Shown one piece after another: positions 1 to 6,781 of a stretch of 38,705 nt of DNA. This DNA comes from an uncultured Clostridia bacterium (GTDB lineage Bacteria > Bacillota > Clostridia > Oscillospirales > Ruminococcaceae), in NCBI GenBank assembly GCA_945829235.1, contig CALZUA010000030.1, forward strand, positions 1 to 38,705, written 5' to 3'. The position numbers were made by a program, and so were the translations under genes. The first letter of the stretch is position 1. Each line of letters starts with the position of its first letter. Under the pieces are notes generated by a model that did no database searches, had not been told where the DNA came from, and worked only from the letters and a program-made list of their open reading frames with translations.

Positions 1-1040
1 ACGAGCGTATGGGACGTATTCTCCAGATGCACTCCAACCACAGACAGGATATCGATGCTTGTCCGTGCGGAGATATCGCGGCGGTTGTTGGTACAAAGTA
101 CACCACCACAGGCGACACGCTCTGCGATGAAAATCACCCGATTATCCTCGAGTCGATGGAGTTCCCGGACCCCGTTATCGACCTTGCAATCGAGCCCAAG
201 ACCAAGGCAGGTCAGGAGAAGATGGCAATCGCCCTCTCCAAGCTCGCCGAGGAAGACCCGACCTTCAAGACATGGACTAACCCCGAAACCGGTCAGACCA
301 TTATCGCAGGTATGGGCGAGCTTCACCTTGAGATTATCGTAGATAGACTGCTCCGCGAGTTCAAGGTTGAGGCTAACGTAGGCGCACCGCAGGTTGCTTA
401 TAAGGAAACTATCACCGGCAATGCCGATGTTGATATGAAGTATAAGCGTCAGTCGGGCGGTTCCGGACAGTACGGTCACGTTAAAATCCGCGTTTCCCCG
501 AACGAAAGCGGCAAGGGCTACGAGTTCATCAACGCTGTTGTCGGCGGTTCTATCCCGAAGGAGTTCATTCCTGCCGTTGACGCAGGTATTCAGGGCGCTC
601 TCAATGCGGGTGTTCTCGCAGGCTATCCTGTTGTTGACCTGAAGGTTGAGCTGTACGACGGTTCTTACCACGAGGTTGACTCGTCGGAAATGGCGTTCAA
701 AATCGCAGGTTCAATGGCTATCAAGGAAGCCCTCAAGCAGGCTCACTCGGTTATTCTCGAGCCGATTATGAAGGTTGTCGTTGTTGTTCCCGATGACTAT
801 ATCGGAAACGTTATCGGTGACCTCAACTCCCGCAGAGGTATGATTCAGAATCAGGAAACCAGAACGGGCAACGTTCAGGTAACTGCTCTCGTTCCGCTGT
901 CGGAGATGTTCGGTTACTCCAATGACCTCCGTTCCAAGACTCAGGGCCGCGGACAGTACGTTATGGAGCCGAACAGCTATGTTGAGGTTCCGAAGTCTGT
1001 TGCCGAGGGCATTATGTCCAAGCGCAAGCAGAATGACTAA
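1..1040 (+). CDS. fusA: Elongation factor G, C-terminal part (5' end outside window)
   Basis: The reading frame is open from base 3 and has no start in the window, so this is the C-terminal ~346 residues of EF-G, the GTPase that moves tRNAs and mRNA through the ribosome. The visible part opens in domain II ([18 protein letters not shown], then [20 protein letters not shown]) and runs through domains III-V ([42 protein letters not shown]). The GTPase domain lies upstream. It ends in a lysine-rich tail (MSKRKQND), as usual. tuf follows 113 bases downstream, the common bacterial str-operon order. No truncation or frameshift is seen in the part present. Confidence 0.97.
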   Translation, partial: ERMGRILQMHSNHRQDIDACPCGDIAAVVGTKYTTTGDTLCDENHPIILESMEFPDPVIDLAIEPKTKAGQEKMAIALSKLAEEDPTFKTWTNPETGQTIIAGMGELHLEIIVDRLLREFKVEANVGAPQVAYKETITGNADVDMKYKRQSGGSGQYGHVKIRVSPNESGKGYEFINAVVGGSIPKEFIPAVDAGIQGALNAGVLAGYPVVDLKVELYDGSYHEVDSSEMAFKIAGSMAIKEALKQAHSVILEPIMKVVVVVPDDYIGNVIGDLNSRRGMIQNQETRTGNVQVTALVPLSEMFGYSNDLRSKTQGRGQYVMEPNSYVEVPKSVAEGIMSKRKQND

Positions 1041-1049
1041 TTAAAAAAT

Positions 1050-1084
1050 CTGCAAAAATCAAGAAAACCCCTTGATTTTTGCAG
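1050..1084 (+). other. 14-bp perfect stem-loop between fusA and tuf
   Basis: CTGCAAAAATCAAG pairs perfectly with CTTGATTTTTGCAG around a 7-nt loop. No T-run follows (TAAAATCTG), so it is a poor intrinsic terminator. It may be a processing site or an attenuator. A small GAGC-GAAA-GCTC hairpin (1118-1129) lies just upstream of the tuf ribosome binding site. Confidence 0.6.
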
Positions 1085-1108
1085 TAAAATCTGTTAAAAT
1101 AGTATTAT
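1072..1108 (+). promoter_or_regulatory. Possible tuf promoter
   Basis: Two overlapping sigma-A-like readings exist: TTGATT (1072-1077)-N17-TAAAAT (1095-1100) and TTGCAG (1079-1084)-N18-TATTAT (1103-1108). Both -35 elements lie inside the 3' arm of the fusA-tuf stem-loop. Weak to moderate evidence; tuf may also be read through from fusA. Confidence 0.4.
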
Positions 1109-1153
1109 AGCATTTTTGAGCGAAAGCTCAGTGATTAAAAGGAGGAAATACCA

Positions 1154-2392
1154 ATGGCTAAGGAAAAATACGATTCCAGCTTACCCCACGTAAACATCGG
1201 TACTATCGGTCACGTTGACCACGGCAAGACCACCCTTACCGCTGCTATCACCAAGTACCTTTCTCTTAAAGGACAGGCACAGTTCGAGGCTTATGATATG
1301 ATCGATAAGGCTCCCGAGGAGAGAGAGCGCGGTATCACAATCAACACCGCTCACGTTGAGTACAAGACCGACAAGCGTCACTACGCTCACGTTGACTGCC
1401 CCGGCCACGCTGACTATATCAAGAACATGATTACCGGTGCGGCTCAGATGGACGGCGCTATCCTCGTTGTTGCAGGTACTGATGGTCCTATGGCTCAGAC
1501 CAAGGAGCACATTCTTCTTGCACGTCAGGTTGGCGTTCCCGCTATGTGCGTTTTCGTAAACAAGTGCGATGACGTTGATGACTGCGAGTACGATGCAGCT
1601 ACCGGCGAGTACAAGAACTCCGAGATGCTCGAACTCGTTGAGATGGATATCCGCGACGAGCTTTCCAAGAACGGCTTCCCCGGCGATGACATTCCCGTTA
1701 TCTTCGGTTCCGCTTACAAGGCTCTGTCCTCTGATTCCAAGGACCCCAGCGACCCCATCTACGCTTGCATCGCAAAGCTGATGGACGCTGTTGACGAGTA
1801 TATTCCTACTCCCGACCGTAAGGAAGATATGCCTTTCCTTATGCCTGTTGAGGACACTATGACCATTTCCGGTCGTGGTACTGTTGCAACCGGCCGTGTT
1901 GAGCGTGGTTCTGCAGTTGTAGGCGATACCGTTGAGATTACCGGTCTTACCAACGAGCCCAAGAGCACTGTTGTTACCGGTCTTGAGATGTTCCACAAGA
2001 GCCTTGATAAGGCTGTTGCAGGCTACAACATCGGCGCACTCCTCCGTGGTATCACCCGTGATGAAATCGAGCGTGGTCAGGTTCTCTGCAAGCCCGGTTC
2101 CATTCACCCGCACACCAAGTTCAGCGGTCAGGTTTACGTTCTTAAGAAGGAAGAGGGCGGCCGTCATACTCCGTTCGTTTCCAACTACCGTCCGCAGTTC
2201 TTCTTCAGAACTACTGACGTTACCGGCGTAATCACTCTTCCTGCTGACAAGGAAATGTGCATGCCCGGTGATAACGTAATCATGGACGTTGAGCTCATCA
2301 CTCCTATCGCTATCGAGGAAGGTCTCCGCTTCGCTATCCGCGAGGGCGGCCACACCGTTGGTTCCGGCGTTGTTACCAAGATTAACGAGTAA
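1154..2392 (+). CDS. tuf: Elongation factor Tu
   Basis: EF-Tu delivers aminoacyl-tRNA to the ribosome as a GTP complex. G1 is GHVDHGKT (19-26), G2 is the [12 protein letters not shown] region (59-70), G3 DCPGHAD (81-87), G4 NKCD (136-139) and G5 GSAYKAL (185-191). Domains II and III follow ([13 protein letters not shown]; ending [13 protein letters not shown]). At 412 aa it is longer than the usual 394-400: residues about 144-155, directly after NKCDDVDD, form an extra loop ([12 protein letters not shown]) before the conserved EMLELVEM helix. The G5 motif has Tyr where SAL or SAK is common. The ATG follows a strong GGAGGAA site (1141-1147). A terminator ends the unit. Confidence 0.98.
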   Translation: MAKEKYDSSLPHVNIGTIGHVDHGKTTLTAAITKYLSLKGQAQFEAYDMIDKAPEERERGITINTAHVEYKTDKRHYAHVDCPGHADYIKNMITGAAQMDGAILVVAGTDGPMAQTKEHILLARQVGVPAMCVFVNKCDDVDDCEYDAATGEYKNSEMLELVEMDIRDELSKNGFPGDDIPVIFGSAYKALSSDSKDPSDPIYACIAKLMDAVDEYIPTPDRKEDMPFLMPVEDTMTISGRGTVATGRVERGSAVVGDTVEITGLTNEPKSTVVTGLEMFHKSLDKAVAGYNIGALLRGITRDEIERGQVLCKPGSIHPHTKFSGQVYVLKKEEGGRHTPFVSNYRPQFFFRTTDVTGVITLPADKEMCMPGDNVIMDVELITPIAIEEGLRFAIREGGHTVGSGVVTKINE

Positions 2393-2415
2393 TCTTGAAT
2401 CGTAAATAGCACATT

Positions 2416-2445
2416 AGCGCTCCCTGAAAAGGGAGCGCTTTTTGT
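2416..2445 (+). terminator. Intrinsic terminator of tuf
   Basis: AGCGCTCCC (2416-2424) pairs with GGGAGCGCT (2431-2439) around TGAAAA and is followed by TTTTTG. Strong 9-bp stem plus T-run, 24 bases after the tuf stop. Confidence 0.93.
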
Positions 2446-2482
2446 TTATAAGCGTCCGCTCATCCGCGCCGAAGCGTTAGCT

Positions 2483-2643
2483 GTTGCACTTACCGACCGT
2501 CCGCGCCAAAGCGTTAGTTGTTGACAACGCGAAGCTGTTGCATTTTTGGAAAATTTGTTGCAGAAAACACGGTTTTCACAAAATAGTTGCAAATATGGGA
2601 TATGAGTTGCACATTTTGCGTTTTGTGTTGACTTTTCTGCAAC
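2483..2643 (+). repeat. GTTGCA motif array upstream of the accessory operon
   Basis: GTTGCA occurs at 2483, 2537, 2557, 2586 and 2606, and inverted as TGCAAC at 2638-2643 inside the promoter spacer. Two pairs are spaced by exactly 20 bases. The left part of this gap also holds two imperfect copies of a CCGCGCC-AAGCGTTAG-TGTTG string (about 2465-2487 and 2501-2522). No gene was recognised between tuf and 2698. Confidence 0.45.
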
Positions 2644-2656
2644 CATACTGTATAAT
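2628..2656 (+). promoter_or_regulatory. Strong sigma-A promoter of the accessory operon
   Basis: TTGACT (2628-2633), a 17-base spacer and a perfect TATAAT (2651-2656). It lies 42 bases upstream of the first start codon and drives the three overlapping genes 2698-6430. Confidence 0.88.
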
Positions 2657-2663
2657 TGAATTA

Positions 2664-2684
2664 TCACAAACGACAAATTTGTGA
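2664..2684 (+). promoter_or_regulatory. Operator-like palindrome
   Basis: TCACAAA-N7-TTTGTGA is a perfect 7-7-7 inverted repeat starting 8 bases after the -10 box, where a bound repressor would block initiation. The first gene of the operon encodes an HTH protein, so autorepression is a natural inference. It overlaps the start of the AAAGGAG ribosome binding site. Confidence 0.6.
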
Positions 2685-2697
2685 AAGGAGTGAAAAA

Positions 2698-3990
2698 ATG
2701 AAAACGGAAAGCGATATCACATTTCTTTGTCGGAGAATGAAGGAGTTGCGCGAAAAGAACGGCATAAATCAGGTTGAAATGGGCGAAAAGCTCCACTTAA
2801 CCAAATCCACGGTTTCACGGATTGAAGCGGGAAAGCTTGGTGCGAAAAACACACGAGAATACGCCGTTGAATATTGCAAGACGTTTGGTATGACGAACGA
2901 ACGGCAGATTGAACAGTTTTTGCGCGGTGTTAAAATCGCGGTTCCGGACACTTCGGCGCTGTTGAAAAATCCTCAGCTTATCGATGAACTTAATAAGGAA
3001 TACGGGCGGGTTGTCATTGCAAAAAACGTTGTCGATGAGCTTGGCAGAATAAAGAACAAACACTCGGGTTCGCTCGGGACAAAAGCGTGGGAGGTTCTCC
3101 GCGGGATAAGCTCCGGCGCAAGGACGGAGCTTATGAATTATCGTGGAAGCAATTTCAACGAGAGCGAGGATTACAAAATCATTTCAATTGCCCGCGATGC
3201 CGTGGAAAAATATGGTTGCAAAGCCGATATTCTCACCGATGATATCGATTATTCCGCGTATCTCAAGAGCGATGAAAACGTGTCTGCTCTGCACCTGCGC
3301 GAATATATGTCAACCAAACAGGAGCTTGTCAATATGCTTCGGCTGAACGAGTTCGAGAAATATTACGCCGATAATTACGACAACATCGAGCCTTTCAACA
3401 AATCCGAGGTTAACGCACATCTCTCCGATGGGTATACTCTGATAATCTCCGCTGTAAGAAACCACTCGGCAACGTTTGAACAGCGCAAGAACAAAATAAA
3501 GTGGCTTATATCGCAGGGCGCTGATGTCAACAAGCGCGATTGTTGCCGCAGATATTTCCCACCGATATCTCACGCAATTCAGGTGAACGATTATGAAATG
3601 TTCTTGTTTCTCCTGAATGAGTGCAACGCAAACCCAAATATTGCCAGCAGAAATCCGTATGACGCTGGTAAAATCCGGCAAAAGAACGAGGGGAATATGC
3701 CGCTTATGATTGCGGCTTGGGACGGGAAAGACAAATTTGTCGAGGCGCTTTGCCGTGACAAGCGAACCAGCTTAAATCAGCAGGACGCAAACGGCTTCAC
3801 GGCGCTTATCAAGGCTTGCGCGAACGGCGATGTCAAATGTCGGGATATTCTTCTCAAAGCGGGCGCTGACACGAAAATCTCGGATATTAACGACAAAACC
3901 GCAGAGGATCATTACAATGATTATCTTGTGTTCGGGCGCTTGAAAAATCGTTTCCAACGCGGCGGGAAAAACAAGAGGAAAAAGCGATGA
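2698..3990 (+). CDS. HTH (XRE-like) - PIN-like nuclease - ankyrin-repeat protein
   Basis: A 430-aa fusion. Residues about 8-62 form an XRE-type helix-turn-helix (MKELREKNGINQ, LHLTKSTVSRIEAGK). Residues about 80-190 look like a PIN-domain RNase: VPDTSALLKNP with Asp84, NVVDELGRIK with Glu114, ESEDYKIISIARDA with Asp158, and ILTDDIDYSAYL with Asp181/182. The acidic active-site pattern is therefore complete. From about 240 to the end are ankyrin-like repeats (DGYTLIISAV, WLISQGADVNKRD, MPLMIAAWDG, NGFTALIKACANGD, ILLKAGADTKISD) and a basic tail. The ATG at 2698 is chosen because AAAGGAG precedes it; an upstream TTG at 2656 overlaps the -10 box. The stop overlaps the next ATG by four bases. Function is not known; a self-regulated, ankyrin-sensed RNase is an inference. 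Confidence 0.85.
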   Translation: MKTESDITFLCRRMKELREKNGINQVEMGEKLHLTKSTVSRIEAGKLGAKNTREYAVEYCKTFGMTNERQIEQFLRGVKIAVPDTSALLKNPQLIDELNKEYGRVVIAKNVVDELGRIKNKHSGSLGTKAWEVLRGISSGARTELMNYRGSNFNESEDYKIISIARDAVEKYGCKADILTDDIDYSAYLKSDENVSALHLREYMSTKQELVNMLRLNEFEKYYADNYDNIEPFNKSEVNAHLSDGYTLIISAVRNHSATFEQRKNKIKWLISQGADVNKRDCCRRYFPPISHAIQVNDYEMFLFLLNECNANPNIASRNPYDAGKIRQKNEGNMPLMIAAWDGKDKFVEALCRDKRTSLNQQDANGFTALIKACANGDVKCRDILLKAGADTKISDINDKTAEDHYNDYLVFGRLKNRFQRGGKNKRKKR

Positions 3991-4817
3991 TAACACGAAT
4001 TTGCATTTCAATCAACAACCGATGTAATCTCAACTGCAAGTACTGTCACTTTCACGAAAAAAGCGCTTTTATCGAGCCGCGCGAGATGAACATTTTTGCG
4101 GTGCTCGACAACGTTAAGGCTCACATCAAAAAGCACGAAATTCCGCTTTTCAAAATCGGTTTCGTGGGAAACGGCGAGCCGCTCTTGGACTTTGAGAGCT
4201 TGCGCGGATATGTTGAGTACATCGCCGATTACCTGAAAAGCGGCGTGATTTCCGCCTACACCATAACCAACGGTACGCTGATTAACGAGGAAATGCTTGG
4301 ATTTTTTCGGGAACACAAGATAAACGTTGGTTTTTCAATCGACGGTGTTCGTGAAATTCACAACAAACTGCGCTGTAACTCGTTTGACCGCACGATGAAC
4401 GGCATCGAGCTTTTCCGCAAAATCAACGGCTTTTACCCCTCGATGAACTGTACGGTTGGACAAGATGTCCTCGAACGTGCTGATGAAACGATAGATTTCT
4501 TCGCGCCATTTGACAGCAGGATTACCTTCTCGCGAATGATAGGTGAAAACGGTATCAGCTTGGCGGATTTTCGGGCTTTTCTTGAAAGAGCGTCCCGCAA
4601 GCTGTCCGTTCGGACAGGCGGATTTGATTGTACAATGTACGGTGGGAAGTGCGGCGCGGGCATCGATAACCCGTATTTTGCGAACGGAAGCGTGTTTATA
4701 TGCGGAAACTGCGTGGACTTGCCGACCGTGATTTCAGCCGATACACCGCTTGACGAGATTGATTTAGGGATAAAACCGTTCGACAGGCGGTTTTGTTACA
4801 AGGAGGCGATGAGATGA
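3987..4817 (+). CDS. Radical SAM protein with a C-terminal SPASM-like cysteine cluster
   Basis: Residues 13-20 carry the CNLNCKYC (CxxxCxxC) motif that binds the SAM-cleaving [4Fe-4S] cluster, followed by the SAM-binding GNGEPLLD stretch near 61-68 and the usual beta-barrel pattern (YTITNGTLI, VGFSIDGVREIHNKLR). Near residues 214-245 a second Cys set (FDCTMYGGKCGAG then NGSVFICGNC) resembles a SPASM-type auxiliary cluster, a feature of enzymes that modify peptides, although other substrates are possible. At 276 aa it is short for a SPASM enzyme. It starts inside the stop region of the upstream gene (ATGA) and ends overlapping the next ATG, so the three genes are translationally coupled. The substrate is unknown. 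Confidence 0.85.
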   Translation: MITRICISINNRCNLNCKYCHFHEKSAFIEPREMNIFAVLDNVKAHIKKHEIPLFKIGFVGNGEPLLDFESLRGYVEYIADYLKSGVISAYTITNGTLINEEMLGFFREHKINVGFSIDGVREIHNKLRCNSFDRTMNGIELFRKINGFYPSMNCTVGQDVLERADETIDFFAPFDSRITFSRMIGENGISLADFRAFLERASRKLSVRTGGFDCTMYGGKCGAGIDNPYFANGSVFICGNCVDLPTVISADTPLDEIDLGIKPFDRRFCYKEAMR

Positions 4818-6430
4818 GGATTGCGTTGTACGGTCTGCCTTGCGCGGGGAAAACCACGCTTTTGGCACAGCTCACCGAGATAAAAACGGTGAGCGGAAGC
4901 GAGGAGCTGAAACGGCTCTGTAAAGGCAATTTCTCGGATTTATCGGACAGTGAGCAAACCGCCGCGCGTGTAAAATACACCGAGTATCTTCGTTCGCTAG
5001 ACAACGAAATTGTACTCTCCGACGGACATTTTTCCTTTCTCGATAAGGTTGTTTTTACCGACGCGGACGCTGATGTGTACGACGTTTTTCTTTATCTTTA
5101 CTGTAACCCCGAGGTGCTGAGCGAGCGTTACCAAAATTCCCCGAAAAACGAACGCTACCGAAAACTCCCGACAACGCGCATTGCAAACTGGCAGATCAAT
5201 GAAATAGAGCGATTGCGCGAGGAGTGCCACAAGCGAAACCGTGATTTTTACGTTCTGAAAAGCGAGGGCTTAACCCCGAAAATGCTTCTCGATTTTATCG
5301 GCGAGATAAAAAACGGTTACAGCTCGTTTGGGGTTGCCGAGAGGATAGTCGCCGGAGTTAAGGAAAAATTCCCGCAGGTGTGCAAAATCAACATCGTTGA
5401 CGGGGACAAAACGCTGGTCAAAGAGGACCTGTTCGGCTGTTGCTCAAGTCGTACAACGCACACCTTTGACGGCGGTTTTTACACGGGTTATCAGTCGCTT
5501 TGCTTTGCCGAGGAAACCAAAGATGTGCAGTTTGACTGCGGAAAGCTCTCCAGGGTCAACTTGAACAGCGAGGTTTTCGACAGGATAAGCGGCGAGGGGT
5601 ACATTGTGTTGTCATCGGGGATTGCGGAGTTGTGGGAACAGCTCGGCGCTTTGCTCGGGATAAAAAATATCTTCGCAAGCCCGCTGATTTCCGCGGATAC
5701 GAAATTTTTTGTCGTGAAACTGCTGAGGGAGAGCGGCTACACCGTCACGGCGTTCGGCGACAGCAAAATTGATTTGTATATGCTGAGGGCGGCGAACGAG
5801 GGCTTTTTGTACCTCGGTGAACGAATGAGCAGGTCACTATATAATGTAGATGTAAGCGGAATAAATCTTATATATAGTAGAGAACCCATTGTTCTCGCGG
5901 ATATTGACGACAGCTTGACCGAAGCTATTGAGCTTACAAAATCGGACTCGGGTGTAAACGGCGGGCGGCTTGCGGCGGCGCATTTTCGGCTCGGCGAAAA
6001 GCTGGGGGCGGCAATCGGAAAGGCATTTCCCGCGATAAAAACCGCGGTTGTGGTTATGGAGCGGGGCGGGCGGTTTTTCGGTGACGGCTTGTACAGCGCG
6101 TTCGGCGGTGTTCTTTACCCGTACAATCCCGCTAAGGACAGCTTTCCCGATGTATCGCGGCACGAAATCGTGATAATCGCGGACAGCGTTGTCAACACGG
6201 CAAGCTCCGTCCTGAACGTCATCGCGCGGATAAAAACGCAAAACCCGCGAGCCGAGATAATTGTCGCGGCAAATGTTGTTCAACAAAACGCGCTCGCAAA
6301 GCTGAGCGGGTACAAGCTGTTTGCGGTACGCGTTTCGGGCAACTTTTTCGTTGGCAGAAAGCAGGCTGTTCAAACGGGCGAAACCGGTCCCGATACGGCG
6401 GACAGGCTGTTTAACCTGATTGACAGCTGA
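4814..6430 (+). CDS. Three-domain fusion: P-loop kinase, HAD phosphatase, UPRT-like phosphoribosyltransferase
   Basis: 538 aa from the ATG at 4814, preceded by AAGGAGG. Domain 1 (1-165) is a P-loop nucleotide or nucleoside kinase: GLPCAGKTT at 7-15 and SDGHFSF at 69-75. Domain 2 (about 190-345) is a HAD hydrolase: DGDKT (196-200) as motif I, VLSSG (265-269) as motif II, a Lys near 297-302 as motif III and GDSKID (315-320) as motif IV; the gap after motif I leaves room for a cap. Domain 3 (about 365-538) resembles uracil phosphoribosyltransferase: VVMERGG (413-419), IADSVVNTASS (455-465) in the PRPP-loop position and GPDTADRLF (525-533), like the GD-R-F end of UPRT. Together these suggest kinase, phosphatase and ribosyl-transfer chemistry on one nucleotide-like compound. 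The true reaction is unknown. Confidence 0.8.
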   Translation: MRIALYGLPCAGKTTLLAQLTEIKTVSGSEELKRLCKGNFSDLSDSEQTAARVKYTEYLRSLDNEIVLSDGHFSFLDKVVFTDADADVYDVFLYLYCNPEVLSERYQNSPKNERYRKLPTTRIANWQINEIERLREECHKRNRDFYVLKSEGLTPKMLLDFIGEIKNGYSSFGVAERIVAGVKEKFPQVCKINIVDGDKTLVKEDLFGCCSSRTTHTFDGGFYTGYQSLCFAEETKDVQFDCGKLSRVNLNSEVFDRISGEGYIVLSSGIAELWEQLGALLGIKNIFASPLISADTKFFVVKLLRESGYTVTAFGDSKIDLYMLRAANEGFLYLGERMSRSLYNVDVSGINLIYSREPIVLADIDDSLTEAIELTKSDSGVNGGRLAAAHFRLGEKLGAAIGKAFPAIKTAVVVMERGGRFFGDGLYSAFGGVLYPYNPAKDSFPDVSRHEIVIIADSVVNTASSVLNVIARIKTQNPRAEIIVAANVVQQNALAKLSGYKLFAVRVSGNFFVGRKQAVQTGETGPDTADRLFNLIDS

Positions 6431-6457
6431 ACGGCTTGTTGTTTTCGACAAAAATAT

Positions 6458-6484
6458 GCGCTCTCGACAACGAGGGCGCTTTTG
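6458..6484 (+). terminator. Intrinsic terminator of the accessory operon
   Basis: GCGCTCTCG (6458-6466) pairs with CGAGGGCGC (6471-6479), one G-U pair, loop ACAA, followed by TTTTG. It lies 27 bases after the stop of the kinase-HAD-PRTase gene. Confidence 0.85.
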
Positions 6485-6578
6485 TTGTAAAGTAATAAAA
6501 AACTCCCAAAAATATTATCCCGCGCGCAAATTCAATCGTATAAATGAAAGGTCAAAACAACAAAACGGAGGAATTGAA

Positions 6579-6632
6579 ATGATTGATTACTTAGGCAAAC
6601 GCTTTTATAACCGGCTGAACAGCCTGTTCTAA
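6579..6632 (+). CDS. Possible 17-residue peptide gene
   Basis: ATG at 6579 opens a short frame encoding MIDYLGKRFYNRLNSLF. A strong GGAGG (6567-6571) sits 7 bases ahead, a better site than that of several long genes here. The peptide is basic and aromatic with an amphipathic look. It lies after the terminator of the radical SAM operon and before spoIIP, with no clear promoter of its own (a lone TATAAAT at 6539-6545). It could be a peptide substrate, a leader peptide or chance; length alone gives no support. Confidence 0.35.
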   Translation: MIDYLGKRFYNRLNSLF

Positions 6633-6675
6633 TTCAAATTTTTCGCGTCAAAAGTACAACTCACACATTTTCTCC

Positions 6676-6714
6676 ATAATAAAAACGGTTGCTTTTTCTG
6701 CGAAGCAACCGTTT
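6676..6714 (-). terminator. Stem-loop with a T-run on the minus strand
   Basis: AAACGGTTGCT (6683-6693) pairs with AGCAACCGTTT (6704-6714). Read on the minus strand it ends in TTTTTATTATGG, a good terminator; on the plus strand only CAATTT follows. No clear minus-strand transcript feeds it, so it may serve both directions weakly. Confidence 0.5.
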
Positions 6715-6733
6715 CAATTTCACGGACAATCGG

Positions 6734-6762
6734 TTATAACGCGCAAATTTTCCGCATACAAT
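6734..6762 (+). promoter_or_regulatory. Sigma-E-like promoter of spoIIP
   Basis: CATACAAT (6755-6762) is an exact match to the sigma-E -10 consensus CATACAnT. Fourteen bases upstream is TTATAAC (6734-6740), a partial match to the -35 consensus kmATAtt. Transcription would start near 6769, just ahead of the GGGGTG ribosome binding site. Known biology: spoIIP is a mother-cell gene, consistent with sigma-E. Confidence 0.6.
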
Positions 6763-6781
6763 GTCCAAAAGGGGTGAAGGT

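Noticed and set aside
1181-2353. 390-codon open frame antisense to tuf, and similar ones opposite hydA and hydB
   Set aside because: Strong codon bias of highly expressed genes leaves the opposite strand open; no start signals or recognisable protein features.
6733-6761. Minus-strand sigma-A-like pair TTGTAT-N17-TATAAC feeding the terminator at 6676-6714
   Set aside because: It would make only a ~50-base RNA consisting mostly of the terminator, and the same bases are better read as the sigma-E promoter of spoIIP.
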